Assembly (NCBI GenBank): GCA_045837725.1
Contig: JBEWZL010000013.1
Coordinates: 248,001 to 312,000, forward strand
Direction: 5' to 3'
Source of the DNA: Vermamoeba vermiformis
Taxonomy: Eukaryota > Tubulinea > Echinamoebida
DNA length: 64,000 nt
Shown piece after piece: positions 11,921 to 24,727 of the stretch. A program made the position numbers and the translations under genes. The notes below the pieces were generated by a model. That model saw only the letters and a program-made list of their open reading frames with translations. It had not been told where the DNA came from and made no database searches. How positions within the stretch are numbered: the stretch's first letter is position 1; each line of letters starts with the position of its first letter.

Positions 11921-13613
11921 TTATTTATTTACAATTTTGGCCCTCTTGTGCTTGGGTGCTTCCGGACTGCTCACTTTATCGATCGTGCGCTTCGTCTTAT
12001 CCTTCAGGTTTGGAGGCACGTGCTCGAGTATCATGTCCATGAACTGCGTCCAGGTGTAGTAATTGGACTTCTGACCCTCGAGATCATCGCCCACCAGCAC
12101 CATACTAGCCTCGCTCTCTTTGACACGCTTGCCCTTGCCGACTTTGAACAATATCTCCGCATTCTTCAAGTTGGCAGCGCCTTGACTGCCCGTGCTGAAT
12201 GAGCGGTGAAATGCAAATGTTTTGTCCTTCAGCGGTGCTTCTCGCAGTCGAATGCCGTACGAGTCAGGACTCAACAGCGGTGCAGAGGGGTTGGCTGCGT
12301 GTGCTTGCTGTGCATCGATCAGCCAATCGGGAGTGACCAGCCACTTGCACGTCAACACCGCTGAAAGGGTTTTCAAGGTGCGCGTGTGCGGTGGTGTGAC
12401 GACGTGTGTGATCTGGTGACTGAACTCGGCCGAATCGTGCACTTGACCCTTCATCACATCAACTACAAACTCGGTCAAGTTGTTCTTGAGTGCTTCGTTG
12501 TACTTCTTGCACGAGTCTTTGAACCCTGAGAATTGGACAATGGGACCAGACGCAGGCTCAGTGCGTGTGCTGGCACGCTTGGGACTGGCCAGTGAGACCT
12601 CATTCTTTGTGGGTGCTGCGTGCTCGTCACTCGCTGCTTTGTCTTTGTTGCGCACAGTGCTCGCGTCTGATTTAGCCGTGTCTGACTTGTGGCTTGCAGT
12701 GCTCACTGATTCGCGTGTGTTCGTGGCTGGTGCTTTGTCCACTTTGTTGCTCGTATCGCGCACATTGACTGCGTGTGTGGCGAGTTGCAGCGTGTTGATC
12801 GACTCCTGCAAGAGCTGTTTGTCGTGCTTCAGTGCCTCAACAGTCTTGTGCAGCTTGACGAGCTCTTCGCCGCGCTGTTCCCACTCGCGCTTGAGTTCTT
12901 GCAGCTGTTGCTGTAGCTCGTCAATGACATCGCACTGTCGGGCCTCGACTTCACTCAATGCACTCACGCGCGCTGATTTGTCGCGCAGTTCGCGCTGCAA
13001 GTTCTCCGCGTGTTGATGCAGTGCAGTGCGCTCCTGCTCCACGCTCTTCATGCGCTCTTCAACACCCTGCAGTGCTTCGTGTACTTGGCGCAGTTGTGCT
13101 TCAAAGTCACTCACTGCACTGCTCTTCTCGTGCAGTTGACGTGTGAGGTCGTCAGCGTGCTCGGTCTTGGCTTGTACTTGACGCGAGAGCTCTTCGACAG
13201 CGCGGTGCTTCTCGTCCACTTGCTGCTGCAGACTGCGTACGTCACTCAACAATCGATCGCGCTCTGTTGCGTGCTCTTGCATTAAACCTTGAAGCTTGCT
13301 CTCTAAATCTTTGATGGCATTGTCTTTTTCTTGCAGCTTATTTTGCAGATCCTCTTTAGAGAATAATAGCCGAGGGGGTCCTAAATATGGTTAGAGAATA
13401 TAAAAGAGCGCCGCAATTTATACCTTGTCCGTCGGCAGCTAACACAACATTCAAGAAAGTCTCTGAAACGATCGTCAATAAAAAATAAAGCTCATGCTAT
13501 TTTGACTTACTCTGATAGCGCTCTTTTAGTGCCTCTATCTCGCGTGATAGCTCAGCAATAACACTGAGGTGAACATCTTTGGGTACGAATTGATCTTCTT
13601 CTGTGGTGTTCAT
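11921..13613 (-). CDS. Coiled-coil protein with C-terminal BRCT region
   Basis: Three exons (13613-13511, 13462-13424, 13380-11921) give 533 residues. Residues 1 to about 220 are a long heptad-rich coiled coil. A Ser/Thr/Lys/Asp-rich linker follows. Then comes a BRCT region: IVQFSGF opens it, ITHVVTPP follows, and the conserved Trp lies in CKWLVTPDWLIDA. A second, less clear BRCT-like unit (FKVGKGKRV, MVLVGDD) follows, and the basic tail APKHKRAKIVNK is a likely nuclear localisation signal. BRCT tandems usually bind phosphopeptides in DNA damage response. The arrangement resembles neither RFC1 nor TopBP1 closely, so no symbol is given. Confidence 0.75.
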
Positions 13614-13722
13614 GTTGCATTGGCGTAAACAAAGAAAAATGGCACAAGAAATTCCCAGAAAACACCGTGGATCGCGATCAGCAAAAATTAATACTGAGGA
13701 ATATTAGGTTTGTTTATTTACA

Positions 13723-16700
13723 TCAGTAATCTCGCATGTTGTCGCAAGTCGTTTTCACTAGTGCATCAGTGGTGTTCTTGAACGGCAGCAATGCCGCGGT
13801 ATCCTCAACAAAGTCAATGACAATGCGATGGAATCCATCAGTGCTCGGCTCTAGGACCTCATAAGCACCTTTCTTAACAGGCACGGTGTATTCTTGCCAC
13901 TGTTGCTTGACCACTACGACGAGTTGACTGCCCTCCCCTCTCGTGGCGTGTATGTCCGTGTAGTAGACGAGCCAATTGAGCTGCAGGTGATGATCGGGGG
14001 TGATGCAGAACAGCGCGCGATCAGAGAAGATGTACAGCTGCTTGAAGGTACGCTTCTTCACCCACTGACCAGTCTTGTTGCGCTTCTTGAGGGCGTGCAG
14101 CAGCAGCCAGTGCTGGTGATAGAGGTGGTCCTTGTACGCACCGCGCTCAGTCGAGATGAGCACCAGCGACATCAAGTCGTAGCGGTACTGCTCTAGGGTG
14201 GGCTGGTGGCGCGGTCGATGCCACTGCTGGGTGGAGGGATTGCCTAATTTGGAAGGTCTGCAGCGCATGATGACACCGCCGTGCTGCAAGTCACGCATCA
14301 CCACCGCGACGGAATTGCGCAATTGTGTGGAGGACTTGTGCAAGAGATGCAACAGCACTGTAATGGGCTTGAATATGACGGACATCATGCCTGACGTGAG
14401 TTCATTCAGCACGTGACTGGTGCGCGACACTGGAGCACGTGATTGATTGGCGCGGTGCAGGTGTGCGGGCAGATCACGTGGTGTGTAGCTGGTGCGGGGA
14501 GTGCGCGAGGTCTGTGCAGCGCGTACATAGGCCTTGTCCATGGTGAGCGTGGCCGTGGCTTTGCTGAGACTGCCCGAGATGTTGGAGAGCGAGTGCAACA
14601 GTCCGAACAGCGACTTGGTGACCAGCGAGGAGGTGCCCTTGGCCATGGCCTTGACAAAGTCCTTGGGATTGGTCACGAGGGACTGTGCGGGCTCGTAGAA
14701 GAAGTCGTACACACCCGTGCCCACGTGACGGATCAGCGACAGCGGACTGCCCAGCACTTCGAGGGCACCGAACAGCTTGTAGGCCTGACGCAGCAGCAGT
14801 GCCTTGTAGTGCTGTGCGAGGTAGCTGACGAGTTCGTTGCGCGTCAAGAACGGGTTCTGCAGTGCGAGGGCATTGAACACAATCGCTGCAGAGTCGATGT
14901 TGCCGAGCGAGACACCGGCAGCACGCAGCACGGTGGAGAACAGACTGGGCCTGCCATCGAGGGTCGGATCTCCACTCGCAAAGCTGAGGGTGAGCTTGAT
15001 GGGATTGATGAGCAACATCTCAAAGTAGATCTTCTTCTCGGCCACCACATCTTCAGTCACGTGATCGGTGTTGTTCACATTCACGTTGTTGAGCGAAGTG
15101 GCGGGTGTGGAGGGTGCGAGGGGATAGAGGGACTTGGCGAGGGGTGCCAGCACATCGCTCTCAAACACGCGCGAGAACGAGTTGATGAAGGTGAACAGCT
15201 CGTTCAACAGCGTCTCGTCCACAATCACCGCCACCTCTTGCAGCGCTACCGCACAGTAGTGGTAGTACTCGAGATCGGTGTACAGCAGCGACTTGACCAG
15301 ACTGATGTGCGCAAAGGGCTTGCGTGTGGAGGAGGAGTGCGCGGTGTCGGGTGCGGAGTGCAGCGACGAGACCACCACGGGACAGTCCGTGTTGAGCAGC
15401 TGATTGTCTACCTGTGCGCGGTCAGTGAGTGCGTGCTAGTGCTGCGTGCAACACGTACCTGGAAGTGATCGATCAACAGCTCCACGGCCTGTTGCAGTCG
15501 CGTGGCAGAGAGGGCGAGGTGAATGCGCTGACAGCTGAGGTACAGCAGCTCTTTGGGGCCCAGTGTCACCACGGACACACCCAAGCTGTGCATGTCGACT
15601 TCGAGTTCAAAGCTCTGGCTGTTCGGGGGACTTGGTGGCACCTGGCGCTCTTTGTTCAGCACCTTCAAGGCCCGAGTGTGTTGACCGTCAGACACACCGT
15701 GCACGTCATCGTCGGTCAAGCGCAGCACTCGCGTCGGACCTTCGAGTGTGACCACTGGCCGCAGCTTCAGTGTCGTGCGTTGTGTGCGCGCACGTGACAC
15801 TGATCTCGACAGCGATCTCGTGGGGGTCAGCACACCACTGAACAGCGGAGATTTCCGCGACTTGGACGAGTCACGTGACTGGTTGCTGACGTCAGTGGTG
15901 AGTGCAGTGCTGGCCAGGGTGAGCAGCGAACACTCGTGCGTGGCAATCTGATCGAGCTCAATCTCGCGCGTGAACGAGTAGCGCGGCAGTTCAATCACCA
16001 GCACGTGGGGCATGGCGGGCTGTTCCCAAGCATAGGGCTGTGACTCGTACGGCGTGAGCTGTTGCGCCATGTGCTTGTGGCCCTTCTGATACACGAGCAC
16101 GGTCTCGGGACTGTGGTTGTCGATGCGGTACGGGGGATGCTGCACGGACTCGGCGCGCAGCGTGATGAAATTGGTGCCATGTGCCACCGTCACCTCCACG
16201 CGCATCAACTTCTTGATCTGGTGCGTGCTGTCGCGAATGTTCACGGAGAGTTCTCCGAGCTTGTCCACGGCAAAGTAGCCCGACCAGAGCCACTCGTCAG
16301 GGCGCGGTGTGACGCTCAATTTGCAGCTCGAGCCCTGGGCGGTGGCGAGGGGATGGAAGGGCAGCTGTTCGTAGGGGGCGAGCGAGTACACGTGCTCGGT
16401 GTGCTCTTGACGGTAGTAGAGCACGTGACCAGTGTGATTGACCAGCACGTAGCGCGGTGCAAATGTGACGACTTTGGTGCGGAAATACTTGGAGGGCGTT
16501 GCGAGCTGAATGCTGGTGACCAGGGTGTAGCTGTGCGTGGCTTGTGGCACCTGTATCGCACCTGACCACCCCACGGTATCTATATTTAGCTCTTGCGACC
16601 ACTGCGAGTCCGACACTTGGACATTGAGTCTATTTTTAGACTGCATCGGATCCAGTCCCGAATAGAGCACGAGCTGATTGAGTGCAGATCGATCGACAGT

Positions 16701-19700
16701 GCGGTACCACAGCTTGGGATCGAGGTGCGGGTCAGTGTTCGGGGCATCGATCGCGCGCAGACCTGCAGTCACGTGCTCCACACTCGCGGCACGGTACTGA
16801 ATGGGCAGACCCGTGCGATTGACGAGCCAGTACTTGCTGTACACGGACACGGTGCGCGTGCCTGACACTGCGTAGTCGAGCGCGAGGTGCAGAGTGCGCT
16901 GCTGATCGTCGCGCAGGGCCAGCGACTGGTCGGGGGTGCGCGTGTTGTTGATGGTCGCCCACGTGCTCCATGCATAGCCCTCAATCTTGACGCTGAGCTG
17001 CAGTTGACGCATGGTGGCACTGGTGCAGAATATCGGCACCAACTCCCCGCGATTCACGCACTGCTCCACGAGCTCAATGTGGCTGCGTGCGTCGCGGAGT
17101 TTGAACCACATCAGCGCGGGCAACAGATTCTCGACAATCACGTGGGGCTGTACCACGATGGCAATGTTGTTTTCACTGAACGCGGTCAGTTGCAGCACGC
17201 ACTGTGGCGCAGAGATGTACACGGAGACAGGCACGTGATCGACTTCATCGGGCTCGATCAGCGCACTTCTGTCGCGCAGTGCTGGATCGGTGAGTGGTGT
17301 CAGGGCCAGCACCGCACTCTCCTCGCTGAGTGTGTCGCGCATCACTCGCTGTCTGCGCGCCTCTTGGATCACACTCAGCAGCTCCCACACACTCAGACTG
17401 CCCTCGTCGTCCACTTCTGCCTCGAGATCTACATCCAGATAGCGCTCGCTGCTGTCCTCCTCGTGCTCGCTGTCACTCACCGTGCTGTCCTCGCTCACCG
17501 ACACTGGACCGCGCTCACGACGACGACCGCGCTGCTCGAGATCAGCGGCGTTGTTGACGAGATTGTGCTGCAGTGTGACGGTGATGCGCGTGTCATCTTG
17601 CAGCAGCAGATCGAGGGGCACGGGCCAATCAGCGAGGGGTGCCAGTGTGCGCGAGACAGTGCCGTGCTTGGCACTCGTCAAGTACACCGCTGCTGGGGTG
17701 TAGCCGACTGCTGTGGACGAGGGCAGACCATTGGCAATGCGTATACCTGTGCGCAGTCGTTTGACACGTGTCATGCGCGTGGTGTCACGTGTCACAGATT
17801 CGGCGGAGCTGTTCTCGCTGTCCACCGTGAGCATGCCCCCGCGTCTGCTGAGCGAGTAGTGCAGATCAGCGGCGTAGTCGTGCCAGTCCTCCCACAACAA
17901 CTTGACGCGATGCGTGTTCTTGGGGTGTGGCGATAGTGTCAGGGCCAGGGCGGAGTGCAGCGCCGAGTAGCGATTGGTGAGCACAGGCACGGCGTGATAG
18001 GGCTTGAAGGGCGTGACTTGCAGTGCGAGGGTGAGCTGTGTGTCGTGCGAGCCAGTCTGCGCCAGTGTCACCTCGCTTTGATCTTTGAGCTCGTGCACCA
18101 CGGTGCTGTGGCCCCATTTGATCGCACGACCCACCGCATTGCGCAGTGCGAGTGCTGGGGCACGACCACGTGATCGTGGGGTGCGTGTGGTGTGCTGGAA
18201 TTGGCGCGAAAACAGCGAGGCGAGCACTTCAGCAGCACGCGAGGCTACTTGCACGAGTGGCTGCGAGACTGCGAGGGCGACAGGATCGGCGATGCGACAC
18301 TGCGCGGTGGTGCGCTGTGCGTGCTGCGTGAGTGCGAGTGCTGCGGTGAGGGGGTGCAACAACGACTCCCACTGCATGCTCTGCGGATTGAAGAAGTTGC
18401 ATTGCACTCCCACGCGTGCTGTCACTTTCATGTCACCGTGCTGTCAGAGTGCTGGTCAGTACAGTCACGTGACACCACATTCACTGAAACAAGTACTTAC
18501 CAGGGTGAGGTGCAGGGTGACGGGATTGAGACTGCACTCGATGAGGGGCAGCGAGAATGTCTGGCCAATCAAGCTGTCGTCAATCACTGTCAGCTGCACA
18601 TTGGACAGCACCACGGTCAACTCCACGCCACCGCTGTTGGGGGCCGTGCTCTTTGCATCACGTGGTGCGGGGGGTGTGGCACGTGACTGCGCATGCGTGA
18701 GCTGTGCGATGAACGGTGCTGTCGTGAATGCTGTCGCGAGCTGATTGAACAGCACCAAGTCCTGTCAAACGGCCGTCAGTACTGCGTGTGACACGTGTCA
18801 AACAGCGTACCATGAATGAAATGCGCAACAAGAGGGGCTGTGCTGTCACTTCAGCACGTGACTCGTGAGCTGTGAGCTGTGCTGTCGCTACTAGCTCGAA
18901 GGGGTCGAGCAGTTGTGAGCGTTGAACATCGAAATTTCCTTCCTGCGTTGCAAGTGGTGAGTGACAGGTGTCATTCTGCCGACTGATCAGCATTACCTTA
19001 TTTAGCAAGTCTAACAGCGCGAGATCGGTGTGTTGCAGCAGCGCATGCACGTGGGTGCCAGTGGCATTGAGCTGCACGGATGCCACCAGATCTGTTTTTA
19101 GCGACAGCACTTTGACACTGCTGCTATTATTAGCTTCGCTGTTCTCGGGCACTGTCAACTCCAATTCTTTCACGACCACTTCAATCTCGCGCGTGCTGAT
19201 AACACGTGACACTGACGTGGGATTGACACGTGTCACTGGCTCGCTAGGAGTGCTTGGAGTGCCAGGTGTCAATACAGATGTCAAGTTGAGTACAGGTGTC
19301 ACAGAGTTCTGCACAGTGGTTAGTTCACTGAACGTACTCGTGTCAAACAGAGACTTACAACGAGGCGTGTCAACGTGTCAATCAAACATACTGCGCGCAG
19401 AGGCATCACTTTGACACGCACCTCCAATCGATCGAGCAGGGCACTCTGTGATTGGTGCAAGTCAAGCTGTATCAGAGGCTCGCGACTGGTCACGTGATCG
19501 GCCCGTCTGCCCAACACGGTCACGTGACTGGCTGGGCCCAACAGCACCAAATCCTCCACGTGCCGCTGATGCGCGGTGATCTGAATGGACTCGACAGCAG
19601 CGCGCACGCGTGTGTGAACTTCACTTTGATGTGGATCTTGATCCATAGTGACACGTGCTGTCACTTGTTGGACAGCACACGTGGTGACGCACTGATTGGC

Positions 19701-22700
19701 ACCGTCAAGCTTGACAGCTAATTCTTCGAGGTGCACAAAGAGTGCCACGTGTGATTCAGTGACAGGTGCACGTGATGCTGACGTGTCAGGAGTGACAGCT
19801 TCAATGTGAGTGCTGGATCATATTTGCATTGGCAGATTGAGGCGTGTGTGAAGTTGGAGCGCGTGACTGATGTCTGTTCCATTCACTGAACAACGTTGCG
19901 AATACATCGCATATTTGCTGATTTACTGCAAATATTACTGGAGACACTGTACAACGCACCTGCAAATGAAGGTTGTTAGTCCGGAGCTCCTTGACAACAC
20001 GTGACTTACTGTGAAGTGCGGCGTGGTGAGCACGTGACGCGAATAGACGCGCTCGACAGCAGCGACTACCGCGAGATTTGAGATCACGTGATGCGTGCCA
20101 GCATCGAGGGCGAGCAGTGGCTGATAGGTGAGTTGACAGCCAGTCCACGTGACGTTGATGGTGTCTAGCAGATCACGTGCCTGGCCCTCCCTCCAGCGCG
20201 AGGTGTTGAACAGCAGGAGATCTCCGCCAGTGAGCACGAGCTGACCAATCACATGACGCTGTTCGTTGCGCACCAACACCACGAGTTCGGGAGCCTCGAC
20301 GATGATCTGATACTTGGGCACTGCGCGGACTGGGTGAGCTATTTTTAGAACACGACGGTACTCGACTTACAGTGACGTGGCACTTGGTGTTTGACCGGGA
20401 CTGGCGGGGCTGGTGGCAGAGTGTCACTGACGACAGCGACATCACGTGACTGTTCCACCACGGGCACTGCAGCGGTGAGGTGCGCGCTGTAGCTGAGCAG
20501 TGCTGTCACGTACTCGAGATGTGCTGTCACACTCAACTGCTTGACATGAGCACGTGATTGGCAGTTAAGGGAAAAGGAAGATAAAAATAGAACGGTGTTA
20601 GATGTTTCTATTCTAAATAAGGATATGAATGAGCGGATTGGCGAGTTCGCGAGGATTGCGCAAGTGAATCAGATTGAAATCTACCCACGTGAGATCGTCA
20701 CGTGACTTGGTCAGCACCACACGTGGTTCACTGGCCGTGCAGTCCATCACGCGGAGATTTCCGATGTAACCCTGGCATCAACGATCAGCCTCAATGCCCC
20801 TAATAAGGCAATATCTTACCTTGACGCGCTGATACTCCGCTTTGAGATCGATCTGAGCGGTGACATCGTGCAGTGTGACAGTAGTGACAGCAGTACGCGT
20901 GTCATCGAGTGCTTGAATCACCACACTGGACACGTGCATCAACACCTGTGAGTCACGTGATTAGTAGTGTGACACGTGACACCTGTCATTGCACGTACCT
21001 TGGAACTCAATTCTTCTGACTGCGCGGAACTGGCACGTGATTTCTTTGCTGGCACTGCTGGCACATCACGCGGGACAGTGCTGGCAGGGGGAGTGAATGC
21101 AGCGACTAAATTTAGCGCATTGGTGACACTGGGTGGCACAATGCACAGCGTGAGAGTGCCGAGCGTGAGCTTGACAATGTGTGCCACGCCGTTGTAGCGC
21201 GGTGAACTGCTGTCAATCACGCGCACGTGTGCTGTCAACCACTCGGGGTGTCCGTGCGTGTGCAGCCAGTCACCGTGCTGGCCGTCACTCACGCGCACCT
21301 CGCGCAGCAGCAGATTGGCCGTCAACTCCCCCTCACGTGCCAGCACTCCGAGCATCACGGGCCCGAGATACACTCGGAGATTGCGCGGAGATTTATCATC
21401 ACGGAGCTGTATCTCCACCCCCGCGAGATCGAGCGTGCACTCTGCTGTCTTAATCAGCTCGTACTCGCTGAGTGACAGGTGTCAGTGACATGTCAAACAG
21501 CGTACTGCACGGGACGTACCTCTTGTCAATGGCGCGCTCGTCACTGAGCTCCTCTTCGTCCTCGCTGGCACTCTGATCGGCATCCACGGCATCGTACAGC
21601 TGCAGAATCGTTTCGTCCGTTTGCAGCACCGTCTCGTCCAGTACATTGCCGTTCACTGAATCGATGCTCTCGTTCACTGAAGGAGCTGGCACCAAGTCCT
21701 GCATGAGCGGCAACAATTGGTGAATCAGCTCGGGTGTCACGCGCACACTCAGCAGCGACACTGAACTGCGGGCCCTGGTTGATTGGTGGTGGTCAGTATT
21801 TGACACGTGTCATACAGTGCACAGTACTTACTTGACACGTGCTTGTGCAGCACTGGCCAATGTGCCCAAGAAGATGTCAGCAGTCACGTTGAGGGGCTGC
21901 AGCACGGTGTGGATGTGCGGTGATTGACGCGCATTGACAGCTGTCACGGCGGTGACATGGATATCGTCCCAGACCACACTGAACTCATTCGCACTCGTCA
22001 CACTGCTCGTGTGTGCAGCGTCCTCGTTGTGTTGAGCGCGAATGTGGCCCAGTGCCACCGTCAATTCGCACCGCGCACCGTGCTCCGTGCCATGTGCCAC
22101 CACGATGCGCGGCAGGGCAACATCCACGTCACAACGCACGTGCAGTGTGCTCGACTGCTTCATTTGTCGCTCCACGTGACGGCGAGTGCGTCTGCCGATG
22201 CGCTTGAGTTGATACTTTGCAGCAATTTCAATGTGTTGTATGGAGGGCGTGTGATGACGTGTCAACATGCCAGTGAGGGCGTGCAAAATATCTTTGTCCA
22301 CGCGCACTTCGAGCGGTGTCAACAGCAGTGTCAGATCGTAGTCGTTGCGATTGGACTCCACGTGACAGGACAGCAGTGGTGCACTGTCCAGCATGCGGAT
22401 CAGTGGTGTCACGTGATCGGGATGCAGCAGTGACGTGGCCTCCACGGTCTCGAGCTCTGCGTGCAGTTGCACACCACGTGCGCGGTGATTCATGCGCACT
22501 ACAAACTCGCGCAATGCTACGGTACACACGGGTCCAGTCACGTGACTGAGTGTCAGGCTGAGCAGTGGCATGCTCAATTCGACACGTGCATCGATCCAAT
22601 CCGCGGGCAGCTGATCACGTGACACTGGTGCGGTGTTGGGCTGATATTCAATCGTCTCCAAGAATTCTTTGCGCATCTCTTCGGTGATCTCCACGCGAGA

Positions 22701-24454
22701 TTCACTGTCCGCATCGTCCTCAGTGCTGTCAGTGGCGCGGCGCTTGAACCAGCTCTTGGCCCACGACGTCACACTCGCCACGTACCCACTGCGCGGCACC
22801 ACTGCGCGCCCTTCACGCTTCAGCTCCAACTCGGCCCACGCACGAAATCTGCACGAGTGTTAGTACGGGGAGTAGAGATAGATGTATATATATGACGCAG
22901 CATCACTCACAGCAGTATGTCGTCGTAGCTGAGCACGAGTTCGAGATGATCGAGACGTGCGCGGCCATTGAGCGAGAGTGTCTTGTGCAAGTAGCGCTTG
23001 TACAGCTTGAGGTACTCGAGTCGCATGCGGCGCCGTTCAGTGAAATACTCGCCACTCCAGCGGTACTTGCGCGCACGCACTTGACTCAGCAGCAGCGTGG
23101 CCAGGTAGTGCCACCACGCGCGGGGATTGGTGTGCGGGGTCATGCGCGGTCTCAAGCGTGCGTGCTGCAAGGGCGTTAGTGCTCCGATCACGTGATGTGC
23201 ACTGCAGTACTCACTTTGACACGTGTCGCGTGATTGGACAGTGCTGTCAACAGACACATCGCATCGCTGTACTGCGCCTCACTCACGGAGAGATTGATCG
23301 GCTCCAAGCGAATGCGCGCGTCTATTTTTGGAACGTCTTGCGCACTCGTCACGTGATCGCTGGGATTGACCTGCAACTGCACGTGACAAGTGACAGGTGC
23401 CAGCATGTACTGCACCGGACGTGCGCTGGTCGCGTGATTTCCTCGTGCAATCTGCGCTAGTTAGTGTCGAGAACACTTCCAAATTAGGCAAGCTTACAAA
23501 CTGATCCATCACGTGTATCAACTCGCTGACAGAGGTGTATTGCACGGGTGGATCTGCCGTCCAGTACAGCGCGAGATTGCGTACGGTGAGCACTTTGTGA
23601 ATGAGGCGCTGATAGACCGCACTCATTGCCGTGGCGGGGGTCGTGTGCAGACTCAACTCCTCCAACGTCACACCCACCGAGAAACCTCGCTGAAATTTCG
23701 TGAGTGAAAGGAAAACTCCTTTTTTGGAGCAGTGCTCGCTTACCCTGGGATTGGTGACGTGATCCTCGTAGCGCAGATGCACATTGCGCACAGTGATCTG
23801 CACCTTGTCCACCACTTTGGTCAGCAGACGCAGCACAATGCCGTCAGCACTGCCCTGCTTGTCACTCGACTTGGGCTGCAGCTTGGCGGCTTTGAGCATC
23901 TCAGCCCTCATCAACCGCGCTTGTTTGTTCAACAACTCGCGCTTCTGCTCCTCTTCAGCAGTCTCCTGCGCGTGCAGTCAGTACGGAGCAGATCTGCGCG
24001 GGCACTTACACTTTCAGCCACTGCTGCTGGTCTAGCGAGCAGATAAATGCCATCGAGTGTGATTTCAATATTGCCGCCCTTGAGGTTGTGCCAGGGAATA
24101 GAGAGTGACAACGATCGTACCGCTCCTGCAAGTCAAAATTAGATCTGCGACCTCTACGCTTGATTGAGGCACGTACCGTCTTTAATGGATATGGGCAGTG
24201 AAAAACTGTTTAGTACATCTACTTTTAATTTGATATTGTGATATTCGATTTGACCTGACAAATAATGATGAATTAATTTACAATATCCCTAAGCTAATTA
24301 GCGTACCTTTCCAGATCCCAATTTTCAGTTGTTTGGGATCAAAACCGTCTATGTATTGTCCCAAATATCGAGACAAAAAATCAGCAACGATGCCTGCAGC
24401 CAATTCAACAAGTTAATGTTGGATCTGATCGCGAACTGCCTTACCTTCAAACAT
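13723..24454 (-). CDS. VPS13: VPS13 bridge-like lipid transfer protein
   Basis: Twenty-two exons give about 3,213 residues, the usual VPS13 length. Exon starts run 24454, 24393, 24254, 24125, 23965, 23689, 23451, 23164, 22848, 21774, 21467, 20945, 20771, 20553, 20338, 19959, 19812, 19308, 18942, 18761, 18440 and 15411. VPS13 forms a hydrophobic channel that moves phospholipids between organelles at contact sites. The N-terminus is the chorein domain (MFEG, then GIWKGQIEYHNIKL and LSIPWHNLKGGNIEI). The SHR-BD/VAB region lies near residues 2280-2550 (DTVGWSGAIQ, WSGYFAVDKLGELSVNIRD). The C-terminal ATG2_C-like and PH-like region is in the last exon. The exon 16/17 join near 19868/19812 is uncertain. 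The exon 13/14 intron is U12-type. Coding and intron sequence are packed with CACGTG. Confidence 0.95.
20554..20626 (-). other. U12-type AT-AC intron in VPS13
   Basis: On the coding strand this 73-bp intron starts ATATCCTT, the exact U12 donor consensus. It ends in AC and carries TTCCCTTAAC as a U12 branch-point match, with the branch A about 11-12 nt before the 3' splice site. No GT-AG reading removes the stop codons here. The AT-AC join keeps the frame (phase 1) and restores the VPS13 alignment (ANPLIRAHVKQLSVTAHLEY). Confidence 0.85.
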
Positions 24455-24727
24455 TCTTTAAATATTTATATATTATGCTATATGTCTCATCTTCTTCGTG
24501 TAGTTCGTGTTGACGTGAATGATGTCAGCTCCGCTCTCTCTGAACTCAATAGCACGTGACTCGGAATTTCACATCACGTGACGTGTTGATTTGTTCTGTC
24601 TGTGGATCGGATTCGCGGTATTGTCGCCTTGCACTGACGAAGACTAACACTAGAGCTACATACCATAGCGCTTCGTCTGGTGCCTGTTGTGGAGTCCAAA
24701 AATGCACTGCGCGTACTGACCACAACA
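24455..24727. promoter_or_regulatory. Divergent promoter region, VPS13 / unknown gene
   Basis: This is a 273-bp spacer between divergent starts. It holds two CACGTGAC sites about 22 bp apart (near 24553 and 24576). These are candidate E-box sites for a bHLH factor, though the same word is abundant everywhere in this locus. Confidence 0.4.

Noticed and set aside
14443-17936. Several plus-strand open frames over 150-349 codons
   Set aside because: All are antisense to VPS13 exons. They are explained by VPS13 codon use and the CACGTG excess.
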